In this document: positions 48,029 through 56,890 of the stretch, one piece after another
How positions within the stretch are numbered: position 1 is the first letter of the stretch
Layout of the letters: each line of letters begins with the position of its first letter
Origin: Candidatus Solirubrobacter pratensis
GTDB taxonomy: Bacteria; Actinomycetota; Thermoleophilia; Solirubrobacterales; Solirubrobacteraceae
Reading direction: 5' to 3'
Assembly (NCBI RefSeq): GCF_000425945.1
Contig: NZ_KE384480.1
Coordinates: 340,089-404,088 of the forward strand
DNA length: 64,000 nucleotides
Program-made: the position numbers and the translations under genes
The notes under the pieces: generated by a model
The model's input: the letters and a program-made list of their open reading frames with translations, nothing else
Database searches by the model: none
Told to the model about the DNA's origin: nothing

Positions 48029-49485
48029 TGGCCGTCACGCGCCGGAAGGCGCTGAGCCAGGGGTTCAGCGGCGTCTTCCTCGTCTGCTCGTTCGCCGCCG
48101 ACAAGCGCTCGCGCCCCGTCACGGGCACGGCCACCAGCGCCTGGGCGCGCGCCTCCGCCGCCGGGCCGTTCGAGCCGTTCCAGCGCGACGTCCCGCTGCT
48201 GCCGGTCGCCAGGCCGGTCGAGCAGACGAAGTCGCTGCAGAAGTACATCTCCGAGATGAAGCCGGGCACGGCGAGCATCCTGCCCGGCCTGACGACGCCG
48301 ATCCTCGGCTACTACGGCATGTATCCAGGCCCGACGTTCCGCGCGACCCGCGGGCGCGCGGTCGAGGTCCGCCAGATCAATCGCAGCGGGCGCGACCTCA
48401 ACGTGCACCTGCACGGCGGCGTGACCCAGCCGCAGTTCGACGGGCATCCGCACGACGCCGTGCCGGACGGGACCGAGCGGCTGTATCACTACTCCAACGT
48501 GCAGCACTCGGCGACGCTCTGGTACCACGACCACGCGCACGGCGAGACCGCCAAGACGCTGTTCGCGGGGCTTGCCGCGTTCTACATCGTCGAGGACCCC
48601 GAGGAAGACGACGCGCTGGAGCTGCCGCGGGGCGATTACGACGTCCCGCTGATGATTCAGGACCGGGCGTTCAATGCCGACGGCACGTTCCGCTATCGAG
48701 TCGACATCGACCGCGGCTTCCGCGGCGACACGCTGCTCGTCAACGGCGCGATCGCGCCGCGCATGAAGGTCGAGCGCCGGCTGTACCGGCTGCGCCTGCT
48801 CAACTCGTCCAACGCGCGCCCGTACGAGTTCGTCCTCGGCAACGGGCGCGAAGTGATCCAGATCAGCTCCGACGGCGGGCTGCTGCCCAAGCCGGTGCGG
48901 CGCACGAGCATCTCGCTGCAGCCGGCCGAGCGCGTCGACGTGGTCGTCGACTTCCGCCAGTTCGGCGTCGGCTCGGAGGTGATCCTGCACAACACGGTGG
49001 GGGAGGCGACGACGTCGGCGGTCATGCGCTTCGACGTCGTCAAGGGCGGGGCGGAGGAGGCGCGCGTGCCGAAGGTGCTGCGCGAGCTCGAGCCGCTGCC
49101 GCCGGTCAACGCCCAGCGCAGCTTCCCGCTGACGTTCAACGGCCTCGGCCGCGCGCAGTGGCAGATCGCCGGCGCGGGCTTCGACGATGAGCGCATCGAC
49201 TGCCGCCCCCGGCTCGGCTCCTCGGAGCTGTGGACGTTCACGAACAACTCCGAGCGCACGCACCCGATGCACACGCACGGGCACTTCTTCCGCGTCGTCT
49301 CGATCGAGGGCAAGCCGCCGCAACCCGGGGATGCGGCGTGGAAGGACACGATCCCGGTGCTCCCGCACCAGACGGTCGTGATCCGGCCGAACTTCGACTA
49401 CTACACCGGCCGCTACGTGTTCCACTGCCACGCCGCCGAGCACGGCGACATGTCGATGATGGGCCAGATGGAGGTCGTCGCATGA
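48028..49485 (+). CDS. Multicopper oxidase
   Basis: 485 aa. The N-terminus TRRKALSQGFSGVFL resembles a twin-arginine signal. All four copper-binding blocks are present: HLHGG, WYHDHAHG, HPMHTHGHFF and HCHAAEHGDMSMM, the last giving the type-1 site and trinuclear-cluster ligands. It oxidises a substrate (phenol, Cu(I) or another metal) and reduces oxygen to water. It lies between two cupredoxin genes with ATG/stop overlaps on both sides, so it may exchange electrons with them or handle copper. Confidence 0.93.
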   Translation: MAVTRRKALSQGFSGVFLVCSFAADKRSRPVTGTATSAWARASAAGPFEPFQRDVPLLPVARPVEQTKSLQKYISEMKPGTASILPGLTTPILGYYGMYPGPTFRATRGRAVEVRQINRSGRDLNVHLHGGVTQPQFDGHPHDAVPDGTERLYHYSNVQHSATLWYHDHAHGETAKTLFAGLAAFYIVEDPEEDDALELPRGDYDVPLMIQDRAFNADGTFRYRVDIDRGFRGDTLLVNGAIAPRMKVERRLYRLRLLNSSNARPYEFVLGNGREVIQISSDGGLLPKPVRRTSISLQPAERVDVVVDFRQFGVGSEVILHNTVGEATTSAVMRFDVVKGGAEEARVPKVLRELEPLPPVNAQRSFPLTFNGLGRAQWQIAGAGFDDERIDCRPRLGSSELWTFTNNSERTHPMHTHGHFFRVVSIEGKPPQPGDAAWKDTIPVLPHQTVVIRPNFDYYTGRYVFHCHAAEHGDMSMMGQMEVVA

Positions 49486-50264
49486 TCCGCGCCGCCTGCC
49501 TCTGCGCGCTCGTCCTCACGGTCCTCGCGCCGGTCGCGTCGGCGGCGACCCGGCCGATCCAGGCCACCGACGCCGGCGGGCGCAGCTACTGGTTCAAGAA
49601 CGCCGTTGCGGCGCAGGTGGGCGACACGATCGAGTGGCGGTTGCGCCAGCCCGGCAACCCGATCGCCGCGTCGCACGACGTGTGGCTGATCAAGCCGGGG
49701 GAGACGACCGGGACGCAGCTCGCGTACGCGGGGCCGAGCGACGGCGCGACGGCGGTCGTCGACCAGCCCGGCGTCTATCGCTTCTACTGCTCGGTCCACG
49801 ACGGGCTCTCGCCCAACGGCATGAACGGGACGATCACGGTCGGAACGGACGATCCAGGCCCGGTCGAGGATCCCGGCCAGCCCTGGACGGTGCCGGATAC
49901 CAGCCCTGCGCCCGCCGGGCCCGCGGCCGCGTTCAACACCTCGGTCGCGCCGCCCGTCTTCGAGCTCGGCGACACGAAGCGGCCGGAGGTCCAGGTGCTG
50001 TCGGTGTCGGGCGTGCGCCGCGGCGCCCGCGTGCGTGTGCGGACGTCGGAGGCGGGGACGCTCACCGCCAAGCTCAAGCTCGGCTCGCGGACGATCGCGA
50101 CCGCGCGGGTTAAGGCGCCCAGGCCGGGGGACCGCTTCCTCACCGTGCGGGCGCGGGCCCGCGTGCACCTCACGACACGACGGGCTCGCGTCCAGGTGGT
50201 GGCGACCGACGCGGCCCTGCTCGACTCGCGGTCGGACTCCACGTGGGTGTGGCTCGGCGACTGA
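49482..50264 (+). CDS. Secreted cupredoxin-domain protein
   Basis: 260 aa. ATG overlaps the oxidase stop. Signal peptide about 1-21. Cupredoxin domain with His in SHDVW and Cys-His-Met in YCSVHDGLSPNGM (extra residues before Met). The C-terminal domain (about 155-260) is a beta-rich, Arg-rich module (RRGARVRVRTSEAGTLTAKLKLG). Third gene of the copper operon. Confidence 0.85.
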   Translation: MIRAACLCALVLTVLAPVASAATRPIQATDAGGRSYWFKNAVAAQVGDTIEWRLRQPGNPIAASHDVWLIKPGETTGTQLAYAGPSDGATAVVDQPGVYRFYCSVHDGLSPNGMNGTITVGTDDPGPVEDPGQPWTVPDTSPAPAGPAAAFNTSVAPPVFELGDTKRPEVQVLSVSGVRRGARVRVRTSEAGTLTAKLKLGSRTIATARVKAPRPGDRFLTVRARARVHLTTRRARVQVVATDAALLDSRSDSTWVWLGD

Positions 50265-50324
50265 GCTTTTGACTGACTCTATCCCGGCTTCGACTTGACA
50301 ATGCACCTAAAGTCCGGGAGTGAC

Positions 50325-51269
50325 ATGGCGGAGGAGAGGCGGAACGCGCGTCGCGTGCTGCTCGCGATGCCCCTGGGCTTCTGCGCGGGCGTCGAGCGGG
50401 CGGTGGAGACCGTGGAGCGGGCGCTCGGCGAATACGGCGCGCCAGTCTACGTGCGCGGGCAGATCGTCCACAGCGAGCAGGTGCTCGAGGACCTCTCCGG
50501 GCGCGGCGCGGTGTTCGTGGACTCCGAGGAGGAGGTGCCGGACGGCGCCGTCTGCATACTCTCCGCCCACGGGGTCGCGCCCGAGGTCAGGCGCCGCGTG
50601 ACGGCGCGCGACCTGCGCGTGATCGACGCGACGTGCCCGCTGGTCGCGAAGGTCCACGTCGAGGTCAGGCGTTACGCGCGTGCCGGACGTACTGTGGTGC
50701 TGATCGGGCGAAGGGGTCACGAGGAAGTGGAGGGGACGGTGGGCGAAGCGCCCGAGTACACGCACGTGGTCATGAGCGAGGAGGAGATCGATGCGCTGCC
50801 GATCGCGCCGGACGCGCCGGTCGCCTACGCGATGCAGACCACGCTCGCGGTCGACGACGCGGCGCGCCTGGTCGCGCGTCTGCGGGAGCGCTTCTCGGAC
50901 CTGATCGGGCCGGGCAAGGACGACATCTGCTACGCGTCGCAGAACCGCCAGGCGGCGGTGAAGGCGATCGCGCGCGAATGCGACCTCGTGCTCGTGGCCG
51001 GCGCGCGCAACTCCTCGAACTCCAACCGGCTCGTGGACGTCGCGAGGGCGCAGGGAACGGCGGCGCACCTCGTGCCGGACGCGCCGGAGCTGGACTCGGC
51101 GTGGCTGGAGCGGGCGCGCGTGGTCGGCGTGGGGGCGGGGGCGAGCGCTCCACAGCGGCTCGTCGACGCGATCCTGAGGCGGCTCGCCGAGCTTGGATAC
51201 GAGGACGTCGAGGAGCGCGAGCTGATGCGGGAGACCGTGACCTTCCGGGCGCCGCGGTGGCCGTCATGA
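50325..51269 (+). CDS. ispH: 4-hydroxy-3-methylbut-2-enyl diphosphate reductase
   Basis: 314 aa from the ATG at 50325; upstream in-frame starts lack a good ribosome site. The three [4Fe-4S] cysteines are in GFCAG, DATCPLV and DDICYAS. IspH makes IPP and DMAPP in the last step of the MEP pathway. Its stop overlaps the cyclase ATG, so isoprenoid precursor supply is coupled to the cluster that contains a UbiA prenyltransferase. It may be a second, pathway-specific copy. Confidence 0.93.
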   Translation: MAEERRNARRVLLAMPLGFCAGVERAVETVERALGEYGAPVYVRGQIVHSEQVLEDLSGRGAVFVDSEEEVPDGAVCILSAHGVAPEVRRRVTARDLRVIDATCPLVAKVHVEVRRYARAGRTVVLIGRRGHEEVEGTVGEAPEYTHVVMSEEEIDALPIAPDAPVAYAMQTTLAVDDAARLVARLRERFSDLIGPGKDDICYASQNRQAAVKAIARECDLVLVAGARNSSNSNRLVDVARAQGTAAHLVPDAPELDSAWLERARVVGVGAGASAPQRLVDAILRRLAELGYEDVEERELMRETVTFRAPRWPS

Positions 51270-52423
51270 GCCGCGTGGGCGTGTGGCTGGTCGGCGGCCG
51301 GGGGTCGGTCGCGACGACCGCGGTGACGGGAGCGGCGGCGGTATCCGCCGGCCTGGCCGAGCCGACGGGCCTGGTGACGATGCGTCCGCCGTTCACCGAC
51401 GCGGGCCTCCCAGGGCTGGGCGAGCTCGTGTTCGGCGGCCACGACGTGGTCGAGACGCCGCTGGCGGTGCGCGCCGCGCGGCTCGTCGACGGCGGCGTGC
51501 TGCCGGTCGGGCTGCCGGGCGCGCTCGCGGGCGCCTTGGAGGCCGCCGAGTCCGAGCAGCGGCCCGGCATCACGGGGCTCGACGCGCGCAACGACCCGCG
51601 TGGCTGCATCACGCGGATCCTCAACGACCTGCGCGCGTTCCGCACGCGCCACGGCCTGGCGCGCGTGGTCGTGATCAACGTGTCCTCGACCGAGGCGCCG
51701 GTCCCGGAGCACCCGGCGCACGAGGACCTGACGGCGCTGCTGGACGCGCTCGAGCGCGGCGAGGCGATCGTCCCTCCGAGCACGCTGTATGCGATCGCGG
51801 CGATCGAGGCGGGATGCGCGTGGGTGGACTTCACGCCTTCCGCCGGCGCGCGGATGCCGGCCCTCGAGGCGCTGGCCGAGGCGTACGAGGTGCCACTGGG
51901 CGGCAGCGACGGGAAGACCGGCGAGACGCTGATGAAGTCGGTGCTCGCGCCCGCGTTCGCCGCACGCTCGCTGCGCGTGCGCTCGTGGGCGGCGACGAAC
52001 CTGCTCGGCGGGGGAGACGGCGAGGCGCTGTCGGACCCGACGCGCGCGGCGTCGAAGCTCGCGTCCAAGGGGCGGCTGCTGGAGGAGATCCTCGGCTACC
52101 CCGTCGAGGCGCCGATCCGGATGGAGAACGTGCGCGACCTGGGCGAGTGGAAGACGGCCTGGGACCACGTCTCCTTCGAGGGCTTCCTCGGCGTGCGCAT
52201 GCGGCTGCAGTTCACGTGGGAGGGCTGCGACTCGGCGCTCGCCGCGCCGCTGATCCTCGATCTCGCGCGCCTGAGCGCCCTGGCGCTAGAGCGCCGCGAG
52301 GCCGGCACGCAGGCGCAGCTGGCGTTCTTCTTCAAGGACCCCGCGGGTACGACGGAGCAGTCGCTGCACCGGCAGTACGAGCTGCTGGAGCAGTGGGTGG
52401 GAACCGAGGTCGCGGCGCCGTGA
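51266..52423 (+). CDS. myo-Inositol-1-phosphate synthase-like cyclase
   Basis: 385 aa. GGRGSVATTAV is the NAD-binding region. INVSSTEAP, DFTPSAGARMP and GGSDGKTGETLMKSVLAP with LLGGGDGEAL are the conserved blocks of inositol-phosphate synthase. The reaction would convert a hexose 6-phosphate to an inositol phosphate through NAD-dependent redox and aldol steps. It overlaps ispH upstream and the UbiA gene downstream. In other ebo-type clusters this position is held by a dehydroquinate-synthase-like EboD, so this enzyme may replace it. Confidence 0.88.
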   Translation: MSRVGVWLVGGRGSVATTAVTGAAAVSAGLAEPTGLVTMRPPFTDAGLPGLGELVFGGHDVVETPLAVRAARLVDGGVLPVGLPGALAGALEAAESEQRPGITGLDARNDPRGCITRILNDLRAFRTRHGLARVVVINVSSTEAPVPEHPAHEDLTALLDALERGEAIVPPSTLYAIAAIEAGCAWVDFTPSAGARMPALEALAEAYEVPLGGSDGKTGETLMKSVLAPAFAARSLRVRSWAATNLLGGGDGEALSDPTRAASKLASKGRLLEEILGYPVEAPIRMENVRDLGEWKTAWDHVSFEGFLGVRMRLQFTWEGCDSALAAPLILDLARLSALALERREAGTQAQLAFFFKDPAGTTEQSLHRQYELLEQWVGTEVAAP

Positions 52424-53307
52424 GCGTCGTCATGCCGGACGCTGCCGCGGTCGCCGAGCTGGTCCGGCTGCCGGCGGTCCTGAGCGTGCCCGGCGACGTG
52501 CTGGTCGGCGCCGCGGCGTCCGGCCAGGTGCGCGACGTGGCGCGCACCGCCGGGCTCGTGGCCGCGTCGTCGTGCCTGTACCTGGCGGGGATGGCGCTCA
52601 ACGACTACGCGGACCGCGACGTCGACGCCGTCGAGCGGCCGGGACGGCCGATCCCCTCGGGGCGCGTGTCGCCGGGCTTCGCCCTGGGCCTCGCGGCGGG
52701 GCTGACGGCCGGCGGCGCGGCGTTCGCGATCGCCGCGGACGGGCCGCGCGCACTGAAGGTGGTCGCGCCGCTGGCGATGGCGGTCTGGGGCTATGACCTG
52801 GCGCTGAAGCCGACGCTCGCCGCGACGCCGGGCATGTCGGCCTGCCGCGGCCTGGACGTCGTGATGGGCGCCGGCGCCCACGGCGCCGCGCGGGCGCTGC
52901 CCGCCGCCGCGGTCGTCGCCGCGCACACGGCTGTGGTGACCGAGGTCTCGCGCCGCGAGGTCGAGGGCGGATCCGCGGCGGTCGCGACCCGCGCGCTCGT
53001 CGCCACCGGCGCGGTCGCCGCCGCGAGCGCGGGTCTGAGCGTCGCCAAGGCCAAGGGCCGGGCCGGCCGGATCGCCGCGCTCGGGCTGGTCGGGGCGTAC
53101 GCCGCGGTCGTCGGCCGCGCGCACGCCGAGGCGATCGCCGACCCGTCGCCGGAGCGTCTCCAGCGCGCGGTCGGAACCGGCATCCTCGGCCTGATCCCGC
53201 TCGAGGCCGGGCTCCTCGCCGGCACCGGCGCGCCGGCGCAGGCCGCGGCGGTCGCGGGGTTGTGGCCCGTCGCCCGGAAGCTCGCCCGCAAGCGGGCCGT
53301 CACGTGA
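52420..53307 (+). CDS. eboC: UbiA-family prenyltransferase (EboC-like)
   Basis: 295 aa from the GTG at 52420 (an ATG at 52432 is possible). NDYADRDVDAVERPGRPIPSG is the first Asp-rich motif for prenyl diphosphate; the second is less conserved around CRGLDVVMGAG. Several hydrophobic helices are visible. It attaches an isoprenoid chain to a cyclic acceptor in the membrane. Within this cluster the acceptor may be the cyclitol made by the adjacent cyclase. Confidence 0.83.
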   Translation: MSVVMPDAAAVAELVRLPAVLSVPGDVLVGAAASGQVRDVARTAGLVAASSCLYLAGMALNDYADRDVDAVERPGRPIPSGRVSPGFALGLAAGLTAGGAAFAIAADGPRALKVVAPLAMAVWGYDLALKPTLAATPGMSACRGLDVVMGAGAHGAARALPAAAVVAAHTAVVTEVSRREVEGGSAAVATRALVATGAVAAASAGLSVAKAKGRAGRIAALGLVGAYAAVVGRAHAEAIADPSPERLQRAVGTGILGLIPLEAGLLAGTGAPAQAAAVAGLWPVARKLARKRAVT

Positions 53308-53410
53308 GCGCGCCGGCCATGCACCGCCCGCGCGAGACCGCGTCGCGCGGCGGGACCGCCGCCTCCGGCCGGCCTTCCGGGATCTCCGCGCGCCTCGCGA
53401 GGGCCGGGTC

Positions 53411-54241
53411 GTGAGGTACGGGTACGTATCCAACGGGCTCGCCGACCACCGCATCGAGGACGCCCTCGAGCTGCTCGCCGAGAACGGCTACGACGGCGTG
53501 GCGCTGACGCTCGACCACGTGCACTTCGACCCGCTGGCGCCGAGGCTGCGGGCGCGGGCCGGGCGGCTGCGGCTGCGGCTCGAGGCGCTCGGCCTCGCGT
53601 GCGTCATCGAGACCGGCGCGCGCTTCGTGCTCGATCCGCGCCGCAAGCACTTCCCGACGCTCGTGTCCGACGGCCGCGAGCGACGCGTGGATCTGCTGTG
53701 CCGCGCGGTCGACGTCGCCGCCGAGCTCGGCGCCCCGGTCGTCTCGCTGTGGTCGGGCGCCGCCCCCGGCGACATCGACCCCGGGCGCGCGTGGGACCTG
53801 CTGATCGACGGCCTCGGCCGCGTGCTCGAGCACGCCGCGCGCGCCGGCGTGACGCTGGCCTTCGAGCCCGAGCCGGGGATGCTCGTCGAGCGGCTCTCCG
53901 ACTACGAGCTGCTCGAGCAGCGGCTCGGCGGCCCGGACGCCCTCGCGCTCACGCTGGACATCGGCCACTGCGTCTGCCTCGAGCCGGAGTCGCCGGCCGA
54001 CTGCATCCGCCGCGCCGGCGCGCGGCTCGCGCACGTCCACATCGAGGACATGGTGCGCGGGGTGCACGAGCACCTGATGTTCGGCGAGGGCGAGCTCGAG
54101 CTGCCGGCCGCGCTCGCCGCGCTGGAGGAGATCGGCTACGACGGCCTCGTCGCGGTCGAGCTCTCGCGCCACGCGCACCGCGCCCACGAGGTGGTGCCCG
54201 CGGCGATGACCGCGCTGAGGGAAGCGATGGTGCCGGCATGA
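53411..54241 (+). CDS. Sugar-phosphate isomerase/epimerase TIM barrel in the ebo-type cluster
   Basis: 276 aa, GTG start. Xylose-isomerase-like TIM barrel: RIEDALELLAENGYDGVALT, LAFEPEPGML, ALTLDIGHCVCLE, LAHVHIEDMVRGVHEHLMFGEGEL with metal-binding Glu, Asp, His. Reaction unknown. It is distinct from EboE downstream and overlaps EboA (ATGA). A 103-bp gap separates it from the UbiA gene. Confidence 0.8.
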   Translation: MRYGYVSNGLADHRIEDALELLAENGYDGVALTLDHVHFDPLAPRLRARAGRLRLRLEALGLACVIETGARFVLDPRRKHFPTLVSDGRERRVDLLCRAVDVAAELGAPVVSLWSGAAPGDIDPGRAWDLLIDGLGRVLEHAARAGVTLAFEPEPGMLVERLSDYELLEQRLGGPDALALTLDIGHCVCLEPESPADCIRRAGARLAHVHIEDMVRGVHEHLMFGEGELELPAALAALEEIGYDGLVAVELSRHAHRAHEVVPAAMTALREAMVPA

Positions 54242-54924
54242 TCGACCAGCTCGAAGACCGCGTGGCCCCGGAAGGCCTGGCCTGGCTGCAGGAGGCCGCC
54301 GCCGAGGTCGCGCACAACCCCGCGGCGATCGGCGCCCGCTTCCCGGCCGTCGGCCGCAAGGTCGGGCGCGGGCCGCTGGACCCGAACGCCGATCCCGACG
54401 ACGTGCACGCGTGGACGATCGACGACGCGGCGCGGACCTATCTGCTGCAGGCGCTGGGCGGGCACGCGCAGTCCGAGCTCGACCAGCTGTATCGCTACGG
54501 CGACGCCGCCGAGCGCCGGGGCATCCTGCGCGCGCTGGAGCACCTCGACGTCGACGCGCTGCACCTCGTCGAGGACGCGATCCGGACCAATGACACGCGC
54601 CTGATCGCCGCCGCGCTCGGCCCGTACGCGACCGAGCGCCTGCCGGGCGCCGCGTACGACCAGGCCGTCCTCAAGTGCGTCTTCGTCGGCGTGCCGATCA
54701 CGCCGCTGGACGGCCTCGAGCGCGTGACGCCCGACGGGGCCCGGATGCTCGCGGCGCTGGTCCACGAGCGGGTCGCCGCCGGCCGCGACGTGCCGGCGGA
54801 GGTGTGGACGGTGATCGACCGCCATTCGCCCGAGGAGGAGATCGCGGCGATCAGAGCCGAGCTGGAGAGCCCGTTCGAGGATCGGCGGGTCGCGGCGGAA
54901 CGAGCACTTGGAGGACGACCATGA
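54238..54924 (+). CDS. eboA: EboA-like protein
   Basis: 228 aa. AWTIDDAARTYLLQAL and AVLKCVFVGVPITPLDGLER, then LAALVHERVAAGRDVPAEVW, match the EboA pattern. EboA has no known activity; ebo genes are linked to export of a secondary-metabolite precursor in cyanobacteria. The ATG overlaps the preceding stop and the stop overlaps the eboB ATG. Confidence 0.85.
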   Translation: MIDQLEDRVAPEGLAWLQEAAAEVAHNPAAIGARFPAVGRKVGRGPLDPNADPDDVHAWTIDDAARTYLLQALGGHAQSELDQLYRYGDAAERRGILRALEHLDVDALHLVEDAIRTNDTRLIAAALGPYATERLPGAAYDQAVLKCVFVGVPITPLDGLERVTPDGARMLAALVHERVAAGRDVPAEVWTVIDRHSPEEEIAAIRAELESPFEDRRVAAERALGGRP

Positions 54925-55781
54925 GGATCTTCGAGCCGCACGCGCACATGACGTCGCGGACCACCGACGACTACCAGGCGATGGCCGCGTCCGGCGTAAA
55001 GGCGCTGGTGGAGCCGGCGTTCTGGCTCGGGCAGCCGCGCACGTCCGCGGGGTCGTTCGTGGACTACTTCAACTCGCTGCTCGGCTGGGAGCGCTTCCGC
55101 GCCGCCCAGTTCGGCATCCGCCATCACTGCACGATCGGCCTCAACCCGAAGGAGGCCAACGACGACGCGCTGCGCAAGGAGGTCCTCGCGCTGCTGCCGC
55201 GCTTCCTGGCCAAGGACGGCGTCGTCGCGGTGGGGGAGATCGGCTTCGACGCGATGACCCGCGCCGAGGAGGAGGCGCTGGACGCCCAGCTCAAGCTCGC
55301 GCACGAGCAACAGCTGCCGGTGCTCGTCCACACGCCGCACCGCGACAAGGCCGCCGGCACGCGCCGCACGCTCGAGCTGGTCGAGGCCTCGGGCATGCCG
55401 CCCGAGACGGTCCTGATCGACCACAACAACGAGCTCACGGTCACCGAGGTCCTCGCTTCCGGCTGCTGGGCGGGCTTCAGCATCTATCCCAACACGAAGA
55501 TGGACGAGTACCGCATGGTCCGCGTGCTCGAGCAGCACGGGCCGGAGCGGATCCTGATCAACAGCGCCTGCGACTGGGGCGTCAGCGATCCGCTGAAGAT
55601 CGCCAAGACCGTCAGGGCGATGCAGGACGCCGGCTTCGAGGCCGACGACATCGACCGCGTCGTCTGGCGCAACCCGGTCGAGTTCTTCGCGCAGAGCGGC
55701 CGGCTCATCGTCGACGACCTGGGCGAGCGCGATCTCGCCGCGAGCTTCGAGGGCAACACGGTGCTCCGGGGCGAGCGCTGA
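54921..55781 (+). CDS. eboB: EboB-like TatD-family hydrolase
   Basis: 286 aa. Amidohydrolase metal ligands HAHMTSR, GEIGFD, VHTPHRD and IDHNNE mark the TatD type. INSACDWGVSDPLKIAKTV is specific to this subgroup. Expected to hydrolyse an organic substrate rather than DNA in this context. The stop overlaps the next gene by one base. Confidence 0.87.
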   Translation: MRIFEPHAHMTSRTTDDYQAMAASGVKALVEPAFWLGQPRTSAGSFVDYFNSLLGWERFRAAQFGIRHHCTIGLNPKEANDDALRKEVLALLPRFLAKDGVVAVGEIGFDAMTRAEEEALDAQLKLAHEQQLPVLVHTPHRDKAAGTRRTLELVEASGMPPETVLIDHNNELTVTEVLASGCWAGFSIYPNTKMDEYRMVRVLEQHGPERILINSACDWGVSDPLKIAKTVRAMQDAGFEADDIDRVVWRNPVEFFAQSGRLIVDDLGERDLAASFEGNTVLRGER

Positions 55782-56890
55782 TGCGGCTGCGCCATCCCGA
55801 CGGCAGCCTCCTGCACCTCGCCTACTGCTCCAACGTCCATCCCGCCGACGACCTCGACGGCGTCGCGGCGCAGCTCGAGCGCTACACCGCGCGGGTCCGC
55901 GAGCGGCTGGGGGTCGACACGCTGGGCATCGGCCTGTGGGTCGCCGCGCCGGCGCTGGCCGACGCGAACGCGGCCGGCCGCCTCGCCGCGCAGGTCCGGC
56001 GCCTCGGCCTCGAGGTCGTGACGCTCAACGGCTTCCCGTACACCGCGTTCCACGCGCCGGTCGTCAAGCTCGGCGTCTACTCGCCCGACTGGACCGACGC
56101 CGCCCGCCGCGACTACACGCTCGGGCTCGCGCGCCTGCTCGCCCGGCTGCTGCCCGATGACATCGAGGAGGGCAGCATCTCGACGCTGCCGCTCGGCTGG
56201 CGCGAGGGCTGGGACGAGACGGCGCAGGGGGCCGCGCTCGCCGCGCTGCATGAGGTCGCCGCCGGGTTGGAGCGGCTGCATGCGGAGACCGGCAAGCGCA
56301 TCCGGCTCGCGCTCGAGCCCGAGCCGGGCTGCACGATCGAGACGATCGCCCAGGCGTGCGACGTGCTCGCCGGCCTGGCGCCGGAGTGGATCGGCGTGTG
56401 CCTCGACGCCTGCCATCTCGCCGTCCAGTTCGAGACGCCCGCGGGCGCGATCGAGCGGCTGCGCGACGCCGGCGTGGACGTCGTCAAGGCGCAGGTCTCG
56501 AGCGCACTGCGCGTCGAGCCGCACGAGCGCGAGCTGCTCGAGCGCTACACCGAGCCGAAGTTCCTGCACCAGGTCCGGGAGCGGGTGAACGGGCACGTCG
56601 AGGGCGTCGACGACCTGCCGGACGCCGGCGCGCTGCCGGGGCAGCGCGAATGGCGCGTGCACTTCCACGTCCCCGTCCACACCGCCGAGCACACGACGCA
56701 GGCGGAGCTGGTCGACACGCTGTCCGCGCTGGTCGGCAGCGGTGCGCCGCTGACGCGCCACCTCGAGGTCGAGACCTACACGTGGAGCGTCATGGGCGGC
56801 GACGACGAGGCATTGATAGAAGGGCTCGCGAGCGAGCTCGAATGGACGCGCGACCAACTGGTCGCGCTGGGCGCGGAGGTGCTCGCATGA
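55781..56890 (+). CDS. eboE: EboE-like TIM-barrel protein
   Basis: 369 aa. AYCSNVHPADDLDG at the N-terminus, LALEPEPGCTIE, VCLDACHLAVQFE, VHFHVPVHTAEHTTQ and HLEVETYTWSVM are the signatures of EboE, a sugar-isomerase-like barrel. Its role in the cluster is undefined. The stop overlaps the eboF start. Confidence 0.88.
   Translation: MRLRHPDGSLLHLAYCSNVHPADDLDGVAAQLERYTARVRERLGVDTLGIGLWVAAPALADANAAGRLAAQVRRLGLEVVTLNGFPYTAFHAPVVKLGVYSPDWTDAARRDYTLGLARLLARLLPDDIEEGSISTLPLGWREGWDETAQGAALAALHEVAAGLERLHAETGKRIRLALEPEPGCTIETIAQACDVLAGLAPEWIGVCLDACHLAVQFETPAGAIERLRDAGVDVVKAQVSSALRVEPHERELLERYTEPKFLHQVRERVNGHVEGVDDLPDAGALPGQREWRVHFHVPVHTAEHTTQAELVDTLSALVGSGAPLTRHLEVETYTWSVMGGDDEALIEGLASELEWTRDQLVALGAEVLA

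Noticed and set aside
50269..50313. Promoter for ispH
   Set aside because: TTGACT and TTGACA are both present, but neither has a convincing -10 at the right distance.
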